A stretch of 64,000 bases of DNA from Aquimarina sp. MMG016 (GCF_018100805.1 NZ_JAGJEA010000011.1:62001-126000), one strand, 5' to 3'; numbered from the stretch's first letter, positions 54,125-63,568 are shown. Notes: generated by a model not told the origin, from the sequence alone. Made by a program: numbers and translations.

Positions 54125-56332
54125 CTACTTTTTTGTAAACTTTTTAGTCATTGTCTGTCCATTTTTGGATAAGGAAATAAAATATAATCCAGAAGGTAAA
54201 GTATTTAATGATATTGTATCATTTGTTAATTTTCCTTCCTTAATAATCTGCCCTATACGATTTATAACTTTATAAGATACATTATCAGTATCTTTCATCT
54301 TAATAAAAAGATTATTTCGTACTGGGTTAGGGTAATGATAAAATAGTGATATGTTTTGTTCTATGTTTTTATTCAAAACATTTTGTGAAACATTTTTTGC
54401 AGAGGAACCTACACAGAAATTTTTATTGTCTTGTGATCCAAAAGCTCCTCCTGAAGCTAAAACGTCACCATTTCCAGTATCTGTTAGTGCATAAGAACCA
54501 TTACCATAAGTACAGCAAATACCATCTCCATAGGCATCATTAACTATTAATGTATAACAACCTGTATCTAAAGTTCTAGATAAATTAATTGTGGAACCAT
54601 CGGCCTGAGAACCATAAGTTCCTCCTGAGTATATGATTTGATTACTATCATTCCTTATCTCCCAACTCGTTTCCTCAGGATAATTATCAAATGTAATTCT
54701 GAGATTTACATCACTACTTCCTCCACCGCTGGAAGTAGAAAGATCTATAGTATCTACGGCCATATCCCCCTGCCAGGTAGTTCCGGTTATACCATTAAAA
54801 CGTAGTTGTATTTTTTCACCTAAATAACTCGTTAAATTAATACTTGCTGTTTTCCAGGAATTATTTTGATTACCAGACTTACTCCATATAGATGTCCAGG
54901 TAGTACCATCCAAACTTAACTCTAAAGCTAAACTCCCCATATTAGAAGCACCATACATATGATATTTAAAAGAAAATGTAGCTTGAGAAGCATTAGTAAG
55001 ATCAAAACAAGGAGAATACAATATCGCTCTTTTATTAGAATAGTTTGGGCTAGAAGACTCCATATACATATAGTAGGAACCTAAAGAGGCAGAACTTGGG
55101 CCTGTATTGTTTGATGGTGTTGCTCCTGAACGTCTTATCCAATCAAAATCATCTGATGATCCAGATTGTACCCATCCTCCAAAACCACTTTCTAAACCTT
55201 CTGTATAAGGAAATGAAGTAATAGTAGTATTACAAAGCGTATTTCCTCCACCAGAGTTATTTTCTGTAGTTACACTAATCGTATTACTTAGTATAGATAA
55301 ATTACCAGCAGCATCTTTTGCTCTAACATAAAATGAATATGTTGTATTAGCTGATAAACCGGAAACATTGTAATTAGTACTAGTAACCGAAGTCAATAGC
55401 GAATTGTTTCTGTACACATTATAACCGGTTACACCTACATTATCTGTAGACACCTCCCAAGATAACTGTGTGGTCGTCTGAGTTGTACTAGAAGCTACTA
55501 AATTACCAGGACTGGTTGGGGCTTGAGTATCACTACCTCCACCTGTATTACCAAATCTATCTTCTGCCTGGGGTCCTCCCCAAATTTGTGTGGCAAAAGC
55601 CGGATTATCGATAAATGGATTTCTATTACCCTGGATGTTTTCTAGAAGTGGATTTCTTTGTAATTCTAATTGCGAAACAGGATCTTCCACGTTCCATTCT
55701 AGGAATAACTGAAGCATATTGCTATCACTTGTAGTTGCAGCTCCTATACCAACATTAGTTGGTAAACATTGATTACCATATCGAATGTACATATACATCA
55801 TCATTCTGGCAATATCACCTTTAAATTCATCACCAGGATACCAATGTCCCTGGGCGGTAGCTCCAGAATTACCTGATCCATCAGCAAATTTTCTATTCCC
55901 ACGAGAAGAATTCCTGCTGACATCAGACGGTCTTAAATGATGCGCATCTGCTCCAGGTCCTGATGTACCTAGATTAGGGTTTCCTAACGATTTTGGATAT
56001 GTATGTTCACGATTCCAATCCGTAGTACCTCCTCCATTATTGTTTACTCCCCTCGTCCTATCAGTATTAGAGTTTCCATCGGTATCATTATAACCATAAA
56101 TCAAAATCACCCTGGATGAATTAGTCGGATCTAAATCCGTTTGCTTTAGAGCATCCCAAACCCCGGGAGTATACGATAAAAAAGTAGTATGAGTATTTGT
56201 TACTTTGGTAGCTAGTTCATTCTGCAAAGCCTGCCCGGATAAAGTTAAGTTAACATCGTTGTAATACGTTGGCACCTGACTAAATCCAAAAGCAGAAATA
56301 GTCAATACCACGCCTAGTAGTATTTTTTTCAT
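54125..56332 (-). CDS. Secreted endonuclease I with FN3 and MAM-like domains, T9SS cargo
   Basis: 735 residues. Signal peptide (about 1-19). The nuclease domain of the endonuclease I family (about 20-265) shows DWNREHTYPKS (105-115) and DAHHLRPSD (129-137), holding the metal and catalytic His residues. It is followed by a fibronectin III domain (about 275-355), a MAM-like jelly roll (CFDLTNASQATFSFKYHMYGAS), another beta domain (LDTGCYTLIVNDAYGDGICC) and a T9SS type A tail (FYHYPNPVRNNLFIKM...SGLYFISLSKNGQTMTKKFTKK). Predicted extracellular DNA or RNA degradation for nutrient use. The 342-bp gap upstream separates it from the divergent peptide genes. Confidence 0.93.
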   Translation of the reverse strand: MKKILLGVVLTISAFGFSQVPTYYNDVNLTLSGQALQNELATKVTNTHTTFLSYTPGVWDALKQTDLDPTNSSRVILIYGYNDTDGNSNTDRTRGVNNNGGGTTDWNREHTYPKSLGNPNLGTSGPGADAHHLRPSDVSRNSSRGNRKFADGSGNSGATAQGHWYPGDEFKGDIARMMMYMYIRYGNQCLPTNVGIGAATTSDSNMLQLFLEWNVEDPVSQLELQRNPLLENIQGNRNPFIDNPAFATQIWGGPQAEDRFGNTGGGSDTQAPTSPGNLVASSTTQTTTQLSWEVSTDNVGVTGYNVYRNNSLLTSVTSTNYNVSGLSANTTYSFYVRAKDAAGNLSILSNTISVTTENNSGGGNTLCNTTITSFPYTEGLESGFGGWVQSGSSDDFDWIRRSGATPSNNTGPSSASLGSYYMYMESSSPNYSNKRAILYSPCFDLTNASQATFSFKYHMYGASNMGSLALELSLDGTTWTSIWSKSGNQNNSWKTASINLTSYLGEKIQLRFNGITGTTWQGDMAVDTIDLSTSSGGGSSDVNLRITFDNYPEETSWEIRNDSNQIIYSGGTYGSQADGSTINLSRTLDTGCYTLIVNDAYGDGICCTYGNGSYALTDTGNGDVLASGGAFGSQDNKNFCVGSSAKNVSQNVLNKNIEQNISLFYHYPNPVRNNLFIKMKDTDNVSYKVINRIGQIIKEGKLTNDTISLNTLPSGLYFISLSKNGQTMTKKFTKK

Positions 56333-56642
56333 TGTGTTGTGAGTTAGTATTATAAAACGAGTTCTAAGCTATAAGTATTTTAACAAACTTGCTAGTCCCC
56401 AATGTTACCAAATCGTTACCTAGACTGTTGATAACCTGATATTTATATCAAAAAAAACTTGTAAATCATTAAAAAACAACTTATTACAAAATTAAAAAAC
56501 AGTTAATAAGTTATTTCTTACGTAACTGTAAGAAATATACTCCTTTGATTGTAAGGTGAAGATTGGAATTTTCCAAAATCAAGGTATTTACCTTAATAAT
56601 TATATGTTTTTCACATAGTTACAATACATAATTTTAAACTAA

Positions 56643-56662
56643 ATTTAAGTACTAACTTAAAT
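56643..56662. promoter_or_regulatory. Palindromic operator-like site before peptide gene 1
   Basis: ATTTAAGT-N4-ACTTAAAT, a perfect inverted repeat ending 12 bp before the ATG at 56675. The same arms occur before peptide gene 2. About 45 bp upstream of the palindrome is also similar between the two genes, so the whole promoter was duplicated. Confidence 0.7.
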
Positions 56663-56674
56663 ATATTACACAAA

Positions 56675-56866
56675 ATGAAAAAAATCTTAAAACTTGAAGG
56701 AGTTCAAAAGTTAAGCAGAGCAGAACAGGGAACTATTAAGGGAGCAGGAATATCTATCTCTTGCTGCCCGAATGGAAGAGGGTGTCAAATTAGTTACCCT
56801 GGCGGAAGCTTCTGCGAAGCTGGCTATTGTGATCGATATAGACCTTGGATTTGTATTCTTGCTTAA
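56675..56866 (+). CDS. Cysteine-rich bacteriocin-like precursor peptide 1
   Basis: 63 residues. The leader-like N-terminus (MKKILKLEGVQKLSRAEQ, then IKGAG at 21-25) resembles double-glycine-type leaders of Bacteroidota natural-product precursors. The core has six Cys at 30, 31, 37, 47, 52 and 60 and conserved blocks CCP, SFCE-GYCDR and CI. It is homologous to the peptide at 57025-57210, with identical spacing of the first five Cys. A strong terminator follows. No peptidase-ABC exporter or modification enzyme is encoded in the window. Toxin, signal or disulfide-rich effector are all possible. Confidence 0.82.
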   Translation: MKKILKLEGVQKLSRAEQGTIKGAGISISCCPNGRGCQISYPGGSFCEAGYCDRYRPWICILA

Positions 56867-56891
56867 GAAACATTAAATTTTAAAGTAAAAG

Positions 56892-56921
56892 AATGGCAAG
56901 CTGTATTAGCTTGCCATTTTA
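56892..56921 (+). terminator. Terminator after peptide gene 1
   Basis: AATGGCAAGCT (56892-56902) and AGCTTGCCATT (56908-56918), perfect stem with a 5-nt loop and T tail. Confidence 0.9.
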
Positions 56922-56994
56922 TATGCTCTTAAACCACTAAAACCGCAATTGTTTAACGTGTTTTACATATATGATTTACAATATTTTGAGTTAA

Positions 56995-57014
56995 ATTTAA
57001 GTATCAACTTAAAT
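56995..57014. promoter_or_regulatory. Palindromic operator-like site before peptide gene 2
   Basis: ATTTAAGT-N4-ACTTAAAT with the same arms as the site at 56643-56662 and a different centre (ATCA versus ACTA); it ends 10 bp before the ATG at 57025. Confidence 0.7.
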
Positions 57015-57024
57015 ATTCGCACAT

Positions 57025-57210
57025 ATGAAGAAAATTTTAGATTTAGCTGGAATTCAAAAATTAACCAAAGAGCAACAAAAGCAAGTCAAAGGAGCTTCAT
57101 TTAGAGCTACTTGTTGCCCAAGCAGAAGCGGTTGCCTGATCAGTTTTGGAGGACAAAGTTTCTGCGAACCAGGTTACTGTGACCGATGGGGGCGTTGTAT
57201 CTTTGCTTAA
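57025..57210 (+). CDS. Cysteine-rich bacteriocin-like precursor peptide 2
   Basis: 61 residues. Leader-like start MKKILDLAGIQKLTKEQQ, then VKGAS at 21-25. Core Cys at 30, 31, 37, 47, 52 and 58; compared with peptide 1 the last loop is two residues shorter. Shared motifs: CCP, GC-ISF or ISY, SFCE-GYCDR, CI-A. It has its own copy of the palindromic promoter site, so it can be transcribed separately from peptide 1. No clear terminator follows; a weak stem (GAAAA...TTTTC) lies near 57307-57324. Confidence 0.82.
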   Translation: MKKILDLAGIQKLTKEQQKQVKGASFRATCCPSRSGCLISFGGQSFCEPGYCDRWGRCIFA

Positions 57211-57330
57211 AACTATTAGAAGTCTGAGAAGTTAATTAACAATTACAAAAGAGTTGGATTTAATGCATCTAATGGGCTAGAGGAATTATTTTCTGACCCC
57301 TAGAATTGAAAAATTAGCTTTTCAGCTTCT

Positions 57331-58515
57331 TTATATATATAATTTGTAAGATTGTTTTGCTATTTCCAGCTCTTCATTGGTAGGAATGACTACAATATTC
57401 ACTTTAGAAGAAGATGTACTTATATCTCTGATCTCTTTAGAACGAATTGAATTCTTTTCTTTATCCAATTCAACACCGAAAAATTCCATATCAGTACACA
57501 CCATTTTTCTTATCACATCAGAGTTCTCACCTATTCCAGCTGTAAATACAATAGCATCCAATCCATTCATGACTGCGGTATAAGAACCTATGAACTTCTT
57601 AATTCGATAAGCGTTCATTTGCAAAGCTAATAAGCAGTCGTTGTTTCCTTTTTCTGCTTCGGCTTCTATATCCCGTAAATCACTATACCCGGTAAGTCCA
57701 AGCATTCCACTTTCTTTCTGTAACAAGGTATTTACCTCATCTAACGAGTACCCAAGTGAGTTTACCATATAAAATATTACGGCCGGATCAATATCACCTG
57801 AACGAGTACCCATAATCAGACCATTCATAGGAGCAAATCCCAAGGTATGATCTATACTCTTTCCATCTTTTACAGCAGTCATACTACAACCATTACCCAA
57901 ATGTATCGAGATAATCTTGGAGCTTTCTTTACCTAAAAATTCAATTGCTTTTTCAGAAACATATTTATGACTAGTTCCATGAAAACCATATACTCTGATA
58001 TTATTTTCATCCAAAAACCTATTAGGAATGGCATATTTATAAGCTTCAACAGGTATAGTTTGATGAAAAGCAGTATCGAATACCGCTACTTGTTTCGCCT
58101 GAGGAAAAATTTCTTCGGCTACCAAAATACCTTGGAGATTAGCAGGGTTGTGCAATGGTGCCAGAGCAGAAAGCTTATCAATTTTTTGTTTTACTTCAGA
58201 AGTGACTTCTACTGTTTTAGAAAAAGTACTGCCGCCGTGTACCACTCTATGCCCAACTACTTGGATCTCTGAAGCGGATTGTATTACTCCTACTTCTTTA
58301 CTCATTAAATATTTTGCGATAAGCTGTAAACCAACCTTATGAGTATTAATACTTGTTACTTCTTCAATTTTATGATCATCAGTTTTATAAGTAATTACGG
58401 CATTTTCTAAACCGATGCGTTCTACCAAACCGGTACAAATAACTTTTGCTTCGGGCATTTGGAATAATTGAAACTTAATAGATGAACTACCTGAGTTTAA
58501 TACTAGTATTTGCAT
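57331..58515 (-). CDS. ackA: Acetate kinase
   Basis: 394 residues of the ASKHA-fold acetate kinase: NSGSSSIKF at the N-terminus, HRVVHGG, FDTAFH, GFHGTSHKYVSEKA, HLGNGCSMTAV, MGTRSGDIDP and FTAGIGENSD are all present. It converts acetyl phosphate and ADP to acetate and ATP. It lies 91 bp downstream of pta on the same strand, forming the usual pta-ackA overflow pathway. Confidence 0.97.
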   Translation of the reverse strand: MQILVLNSGSSSIKFQLFQMPEAKVICTGLVERIGLENAVITYKTDDHKIEEVTSINTHKVGLQLIAKYLMSKEVGVIQSASEIQVVGHRVVHGGSTFSKTVEVTSEVKQKIDKLSALAPLHNPANLQGILVAEEIFPQAKQVAVFDTAFHQTIPVEAYKYAIPNRFLDENNIRVYGFHGTSHKYVSEKAIEFLGKESSKIISIHLGNGCSMTAVKDGKSIDHTLGFAPMNGLIMGTRSGDIDPAVIFYMVNSLGYSLDEVNTLLQKESGMLGLTGYSDLRDIEAEAEKGNNDCLLALQMNAYRIKKFIGSYTAVMNGLDAIVFTAGIGENSDVIRKMVCTDMEFFGVELDKEKNSIRSKEIRDISTSSSKVNIVVIPTNEELEIAKQSYKLYI

Positions 58516-58606
58516 ATATTTATAATAAGAATATAGGTAAGAGAATAAAGATAAAAAGATGTTTAACCTTTTACTGTATGCTCTGTTTTCTTTAATTTAT
58601 TTTATT

Positions 58607-60700
58607 TTATAAACCCTGTGCTTGAATCGCTGTAATAATAACTGTATTATAAACATCATCTACCGTACACCCTCTACTCAAGTCATTCACAGGTTTATTC
58701 AATCCTTGTAACATAGGTCCAATGGCTAGTGCTCCTGTCTCTCGCTGAACAGCTTTGTATGTATTGTTTCCAGTATTCAGATCCGGAAATATCAACACAC
58801 TCGCCTGACCGGCAACTTCAGAATCCGGTAATTTGCTTTTACCAACTTTCATATCTACAGCTGCATCGTATTGTATTGGTCCTTCAATCTTAAGCTCAGG
58901 CTGTTTTTCTTTTACAATTGCCGTTGCAGATCTCACAATGTCTACATCTGCTCCTTTACCAGAAGTCCCAGAAGAATAAGATAACATAGCTACTTTAGGC
59001 TCAATACCAAAAGCTGCTGCCGAATGTGCCGATGACATCGCAATCTCTGCTAACTGCTCGGCATTAGGATTCGGGTTTATTGCACAATCACCAAATACAG
59101 AAACTCTATCCTCCAAACACATAAAAAACACTGAAGACACTACTTTTACTCCAGGTTTGGTCTTGATAAACTGTAATGCTGGGCGAATAGTATGCTGTGT
59201 GGTATGTATTGCACCAGAAACCATCCCGTCGGCATGGCCTTTATAAATCATCATTGTACCAAAATAGGATACATCAGCCATCATATCCTTTGCCATATCC
59301 AGATTTACATTTTTATGTTTTCGTAATTCATAAAATGTCTGTACATAATCATCAAAGTGTTCGGATTCAGTAGGAAAAACGATATTGACTTTATCAAAAT
59401 CAATCGGAATGTCCAACTTGGTAGCCTTATTTTTGATTTTAGTTTCGTTTCCGATTAAAGTAATATCCACTACATCAGTTGCAATCAATCTGGATGTTGC
59501 TCTCAGAATTCTTTCATCAGAACCTTCGGGCAATACAATATGTTTTTTATGCTGTAATGCACGTCGCAATAATTTATATTGAAACATACTAGGTGTAATA
59601 CCATCTGTTTTAAAAGTAACCAACTTTTCTGCTAAAGCATCTTCATTTACATACTTTTCAAAAGTGCTTATCGATGTAATAATCTTTTGTGGATTATCTG
59701 CGTATATTTTAGACTTGATTGCTCCAATCCTATTGGTAATCGAAAATGTTCCTGAATTTACAGAAATAATAGGGAATGACAGCGAAACACCTTCTATCAG
59801 CTTAAGAATAGATTCCTCAGGAATAATTCCGCCAGTGAGGATAATCCCGGAAATTTTCGGGTAATTATTAGATATATTGGCTTGTAATACTCCAAGAATG
59901 ATATCTGCTCGATCTCCTGGTGTGATAACTAAACTATTATCTTTAAGGTGGGTAAGATAGTTACGCAGCTGCATCGCGCCAACTCCAAAGCTCCCTGCCT
60001 GGTTATTCAAAAATTCCTTGCCAAAAAGTACTTTACCATCTAACTCTTTTACAATTTCTTTGATTGTAGGATTACTTAAAGCATCTACCTTAGGAATAAT
60101 GATTTGTTCTACTCCATTGTCAAAACTCATTTCGAGTGCTGCTCTTAATTTTTCTTCGCAACCCTCATTAACCTTATTGCTTACTAGAGCAAGCACATCA
60201 ACATCCTTTCCATGAAAAGTATCGTAAGCCAATTTAATATTACCCACAATTTCTTCATTCGTTTCGTCTGTGCCACTTGCAACTATAACTGCGGGTATTC
60301 CAAGGTTTTTAGCTATAATAACATTGATATCGAACTCTATGATACTGCCTTCATCAGAAAAATCTGTTCCTTCTACAAGGATGAAATCAAACTTTTCTTC
60401 CAGGTTTTTATATTTCTGAATGATTATATCAATAACCTGATTTGATTTACCTTCGTTATATTTCTGAAGCACTTCACTTCTGGTAAAAGCAAAAGCGTTT
60501 TTGAAATTAATATCTAATTCAAAATGTGAAATTACTGTATTAATATGATTATCAACTTCTCCTTCTTTGGGATCATCAATAATAGGTCTGAAGTACCCGA
60601 CCTTAGCAACCTTACCCAGGAGCATTCTCATCATTCCTAAAACGACAAGTGATTTACCACTATTAGGTTCTATAGTAGCAATATAAACGGCTTTACTCAT
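58607..60700 (-). CDS. pta: Phosphate acetyltransferase
   Basis: 697 residues, the long form. An N-terminal P-loop/BioD-like domain (IEPNSGKSLVVLGMM) and a DRTGG domain (around 210-320) precede the C-terminal catalytic PTA domain (about 370-695: LPEGSDERILRA, DGMVSGAIHTT, MLSYSSGTSGKG, GPIQYDAA, VLIFPDLNTGN). It makes acetyl phosphate from acetyl-CoA. Promoter element at 60720-60727. Confidence 0.97.
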   Translation of the reverse strand: MSKAVYIATIEPNSGKSLVVLGMMRMLLGKVAKVGYFRPIIDDPKEGEVDNHINTVISHFELDINFKNAFAFTRSEVLQKYNEGKSNQVIDIIIQKYKNLEEKFDFILVEGTDFSDEGSIIEFDINVIIAKNLGIPAVIVASGTDETNEEIVGNIKLAYDTFHGKDVDVLALVSNKVNEGCEEKLRAALEMSFDNGVEQIIIPKVDALSNPTIKEIVKELDGKVLFGKEFLNNQAGSFGVGAMQLRNYLTHLKDNSLVITPGDRADIILGVLQANISNNYPKISGIILTGGIIPEESILKLIEGVSLSFPIISVNSGTFSITNRIGAIKSKIYADNPQKIITSISTFEKYVNEDALAEKLVTFKTDGITPSMFQYKLLRRALQHKKHIVLPEGSDERILRATSRLIATDVVDITLIGNETKIKNKATKLDIPIDFDKVNIVFPTESEHFDDYVQTFYELRKHKNVNLDMAKDMMADVSYFGTMMIYKGHADGMVSGAIHTTQHTIRPALQFIKTKPGVKVVSSVFFMCLEDRVSVFGDCAINPNPNAEQLAEIAMSSAHSAAAFGIEPKVAMLSYSSGTSGKGADVDIVRSATAIVKEKQPELKIEGPIQYDAAVDMKVGKSKLPDSEVAGQASVLIFPDLNTGNNTYKAVQRETGALAIGPMLQGLNKPVNDLSRGCTVDDVYNTVIITAIQAQGL

Positions 60701-60719
60701 GTATATAAATTTGGTGATG

Positions 60720-60727
60720 CAAAGATA
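60720..60727 (-). promoter_or_regulatory. -7 element of the pta-ackA promoter
   Basis: TATCTTTG on the minus strand fits TAnnTTTG, 19 nt before the pta ATG at 60700. Confidence 0.5.
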
Positions 60728-60818
60728 CAGTAATAAGAAATATTGACTATATGATATTGGTCATAAAAGAGTCGTTATAAAGTACACTAAAAATATTAAC
60801 CTTTATATTCTCATATTC

Positions 60819-60859
60819 ATAACAAAAGGGTTTAGAAATTTTCTAAACCCTTTTGTTAT
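60819..60859 (-). terminator. Long perfect hairpin between DUF2911 and pta genes
   Basis: A 19-bp perfect stem (60819-60837 with 60841-60859) around a 3-nt loop, core AAAAGGGTTTAGAA / TTCTAAACCCTTTT. It is most likely the terminator of the DUF2911 transcript. Confidence 0.8.
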
Positions 60860-60920
60860 CTTAAAACTTTAGCGAATTTTATAAATAAAGCTGACTTTAT
60901 ATATATTATTCAGCTGCTAG

Positions 60921-60972
60921 ATAAGTTCAACTTATTATTTTGAATGCACCAGGTTAGAGCAGATTTTCAAAA
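60921..60972. repeat. 52-bp direct repeat, copy 1
   Basis: Recurs at 61011-61062 (90-bp period, about 43 of 50 positions identical). It begins with the palindrome ATAAGTTCAACTTAT, then ATTTTGAATG, a variable centre and GATTTTCAAAA. Confidence 0.8.
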
Positions 60973-61010
60973 CTAAAATCATATTGTTATGGATCCCGTT
61001 CTACAACGGA

Positions 61011-61062
61011 ATAAGTTCAACTTACTATTTTGAATGTTCCGCCTTAGAGCGGATTTTCAAAA
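61011..61062. repeat. 52-bp direct repeat, copy 2
   Basis: Second copy of the unit at 60921. Here the centre forms a hairpin TCCGC-CTTAGA-GCGGA nested within ATTTTGAA...TTTTCAAAAT. It ends 16 bp before the DUF2911 gene's stop codon and is preceded by a small hairpin CCGTT-CTAC-AACGG. Confidence 0.8.
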
Positions 61063-61077
61063 TAGAGTTTCACTTAC

Positions 61078-62178
61078 TTAATTTATATCCTCTCCTTTTT
61101 TAAGTTTCTCTAACTCACCAGATAATCTTCCTTTAAATCTTTCCGGAGCATTATTCATAGCTACATTAATAGATTTAATGGCATTTTTATAATCTCCGGT
61201 TGCAGAATATGCTCTAGCCAATCCATAATTAGAAGGCCAAGCCCCATTATTAACTTTTACATTATTTTTTAAAACCTCTAATGCCTTGTCTTTTTGTCCT
61301 TGACCAATAAGGCCATTTCCTAATTGAAATACCTGAGTTGCATTACCGAGCTTTGCAGCCTTATCTACTAGAACCATGGCTTCATTTATTTTTCCTTGTT
61401 TTGCCAGGATCTGTGACTTTAAAGAAAGATTTCCAAAGGTTTCTTTGCTAAAAAAATTACCAGTTATAGAACCATTCACCCATTCTAGTGCCTGATCTAA
61501 TTCTCCAGCATTAAAAGCATAATTGGCTGCATTGTCCCAATTAGATTGTGTAAAACCCTTATTACCTCTGAGGTCATTTTTAATTCCTGTCATTACAATA
61601 TTTTTCACATCAACTTCAATATTAAAAGGAATTTCTTTTTTCTCCCATCGCAGCACTGCTACTGTGCTATTAGCTTCATAAGAAGGAAATAAAAAAGTTA
61701 ACGTTTCTGTATGCGGTACTTCTTTGGTCTTAACATCTACTCGTAAAGCATCTTCTTTTTGATCATAAAAATAACTCCCCCAGGAGGTGGCATTTTTGGA
61801 AAATATTACTGTGGCTCCGCCATCTTCTTTAACCGCAACATGCAAACCATATATACCTGCTTTAATATCTTTTCCTTCTACTTTTACATCATGGGTAAAC
61901 TTTATAGTGGAGTTATTATTTGCTCCAGCTCTCCAAGGTGCTGCGGTTGCTGTTCCAAATCCAAGGTTGTTATATCCATAAGGAACCAATTTGCCCCAGA
62001 TTTCGCGATCTTTTACGCTTGGCCTACCATAATCTATGGTTATGTCTGTAATTCCAACACGCTGAGTAACCTGAGCACGCTGACTTCCTTCGGGTGTTTG
62101 GAGCTGAGCATTTGTGTGAGACGTTAACAACATCATTGCGGCGGCAATGCATGTTGTAATTAATTGGGATTGCTTCAT
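61078..62178 (-). CDS. DUF2911 domain protein with TPR repeats
   Basis: 366 residues from ATG at 62178. Signal peptide (about 1-25, HTNAQ). The DUF2911 domain (about 30-180) has VGITDITIDYGRPSVKDREIWG, YG-----WRAGANNNSTIKFTHDV and KAGIYGLHV. The C-terminal 150 residues form four to five TPR-like helical pairs (ALEWVNGSITGNFFSKETFGNLSLK style). Periplasmic; role unknown, common in Bacteroidota. The frame extends upstream to 62241 but the ATG chosen gives a normal signal peptide. Confidence 0.9.
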   Translation of the reverse strand: MKQSQLITTCIAAAMMLLTSHTNAQLQTPEGSQRAQVTQRVGITDITIDYGRPSVKDREIWGKLVPYGYNNLGFGTATAAPWRAGANNNSTIKFTHDVKVEGKDIKAGIYGLHVAVKEDGGATVIFSKNATSWGSYFYDQKEDALRVDVKTKEVPHTETLTFLFPSYEANSTVAVLRWEKKEIPFNIEVDVKNIVMTGIKNDLRGNKGFTQSNWDNAANYAFNAGELDQALEWVNGSITGNFFSKETFGNLSLKSQILAKQGKINEAMVLVDKAAKLGNATQVFQLGNGLIGQGQKDKALEVLKNNVKVNNGAWPSNYGLARAYSATGDYKNAIKSINVAMNNAPERFKGRLSGELEKLKKGEDIN

Positions 62179-62321
62179 GACTAACTGTTTTTGATTAATT
62201 ACTATCACTATATAGGCAAAGTAGAGTTCTGCCCTTAACAATATTAAGCGGTAATTATCAATCCTAGTGTTACCGTAGTGTTAAACTACTACCTAAAGTC
62301 ACAATTGATTGTTAATCAACA

Positions 62322-63551
62322 TTATTCATTTAACAGCTGATTAACAAAACTTTCAAAATCTTTCTTGAAATCTAAATATTTCTGCCCCGTAGCCGGACCA
62401 TTAAAACCTGTGTGAATTTTACGGACTTCTCCTTTTTTATCAATAAAAATAGTAGTTGGGTATGATAACACATGATTTAACATTGGAAGTTTTTCCTGAG
62501 CTTTTTGTTTATTAGAAGTACCGAATTGAGCCAGTAGAATTGGATAATCTACTTTTAATTTTTTCTTTAATCTTTCTATAGACTTAAAAGCTTTTTCTTT
62601 AGTCTTTGCATATTCAAAAGCTAAGGACACAATCTCTACATTTTTGTTTTTATTACGATTATAGAAATCCACATAATATTTAGTTTCATCCATACAATTA
62701 GGACACCAAGTCCCCATAATCTGAACTAACACCACCTTATCTTTAAACCTCTCATCATCTAAAGATATCATATTACCTGCCATATCAGAAAAGTTAAATG
62801 CTAACTTATCATATCCTTCTTTTATAAATGTAAAAGAATCAGCAGCAGGAAGTACATAATTCTCATTGCGTTTTGCCACAAAAGGCTCTTTCCAATGATT
62901 ACCTGAATAAAAATATCCATTGATAATACTATCTGTAACCTTAGCAGTAAACAAAAAGGCATGCGCTCCATCAAATGTAGATAATTTCAGTTCGTCATTA
63001 TTCATAACGCCTTCCAGATAACGATAGTCTCCTGTAGTGGTTCTAAAGGTCCCTGTCACTACATTACCAGTTTGTTTAAAAATGCCTTTTGCGATATACC
63101 TATCTTCTTCATTATTGGGGCTAAAAACTGTTTCCCAATTACCAGTAATTTTATATTTAGCTCTTGAAGTTACCTCAAACCTATCTTGTTCTCCATACTT
63201 TGCTTCAAAAGGCACTACTCTATCAAGACTTTCTTTGATAAAGCTACCAGAGATGGTTAATGAATCCACAAACTTACCCGCTACATAGCCTTCAAAAACA
63301 GGAAACTTGATCGTAATAGAATCTCCGTTAATCTCCACCTCATCAACATCAATCTCTTCTTCTGCGTTGAAAATCTTTAACGTTTGATCGTCCATTACTT
63401 CAAATAAAAATGGTAATTGTTCATTATCCTGAACCTCTAAAGTAGCACGCCAAGGACCACTTTTAAAATCTAAATCAATCCTTTTATTATCTTCTTTACA
63501 GGAAACAAAAGTGATAAACACTAATAATATGAGAAAGCTATTTTTTTTCAT
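62322..63551 (-). CDS. TlpA-like thioredoxin-domain lipoprotein
   Basis: 409 residues from ATG at 63551. Lipobox FVSC near residue 18 marks lipidation. Residues about 25-245 are beta-rich, with a lipocalin-like repeated K-TGNW and VVTGTFRTTTGDYRYLEG pattern. The C-terminal thioredoxin domain has GTWCPNCMDET (CxxC) and the cis-Pro region LSYPTTIFID. It is likely a periplasm-facing thiol-disulfide reductase. The next gene upstream ends before a strong terminator. Confidence 0.9.
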   Translation of the reverse strand: MKKNSFLILLVFITFVSCKEDNKRIDLDFKSGPWRATLEVQDNEQLPFLFEVMDDQTLKIFNAEEEIDVDEVEINGDSITIKFPVFEGYVAGKFVDSLTISGSFIKESLDRVVPFEAKYGEQDRFEVTSRAKYKITGNWETVFSPNNEEDRYIAKGIFKQTGNVVTGTFRTTTGDYRYLEGVMNNDELKLSTFDGAHAFLFTAKVTDSIINGYFYSGNHWKEPFVAKRNENYVLPAADSFTFIKEGYDKLAFNFSDMAGNMISLDDERFKDKVVLVQIMGTWCPNCMDETKYYVDFYNRNKNKNVEIVSLAFEYAKTKEKAFKSIERLKKKLKVDYPILLAQFGTSNKQKAQEKLPMLNHVLSYPTTIFIDKKGEVRKIHTGFNGPATGQKYLDFKKDFESFVNQLLNE

Positions 63552-63568
63552 TACCAAAGTTTTAAAAT

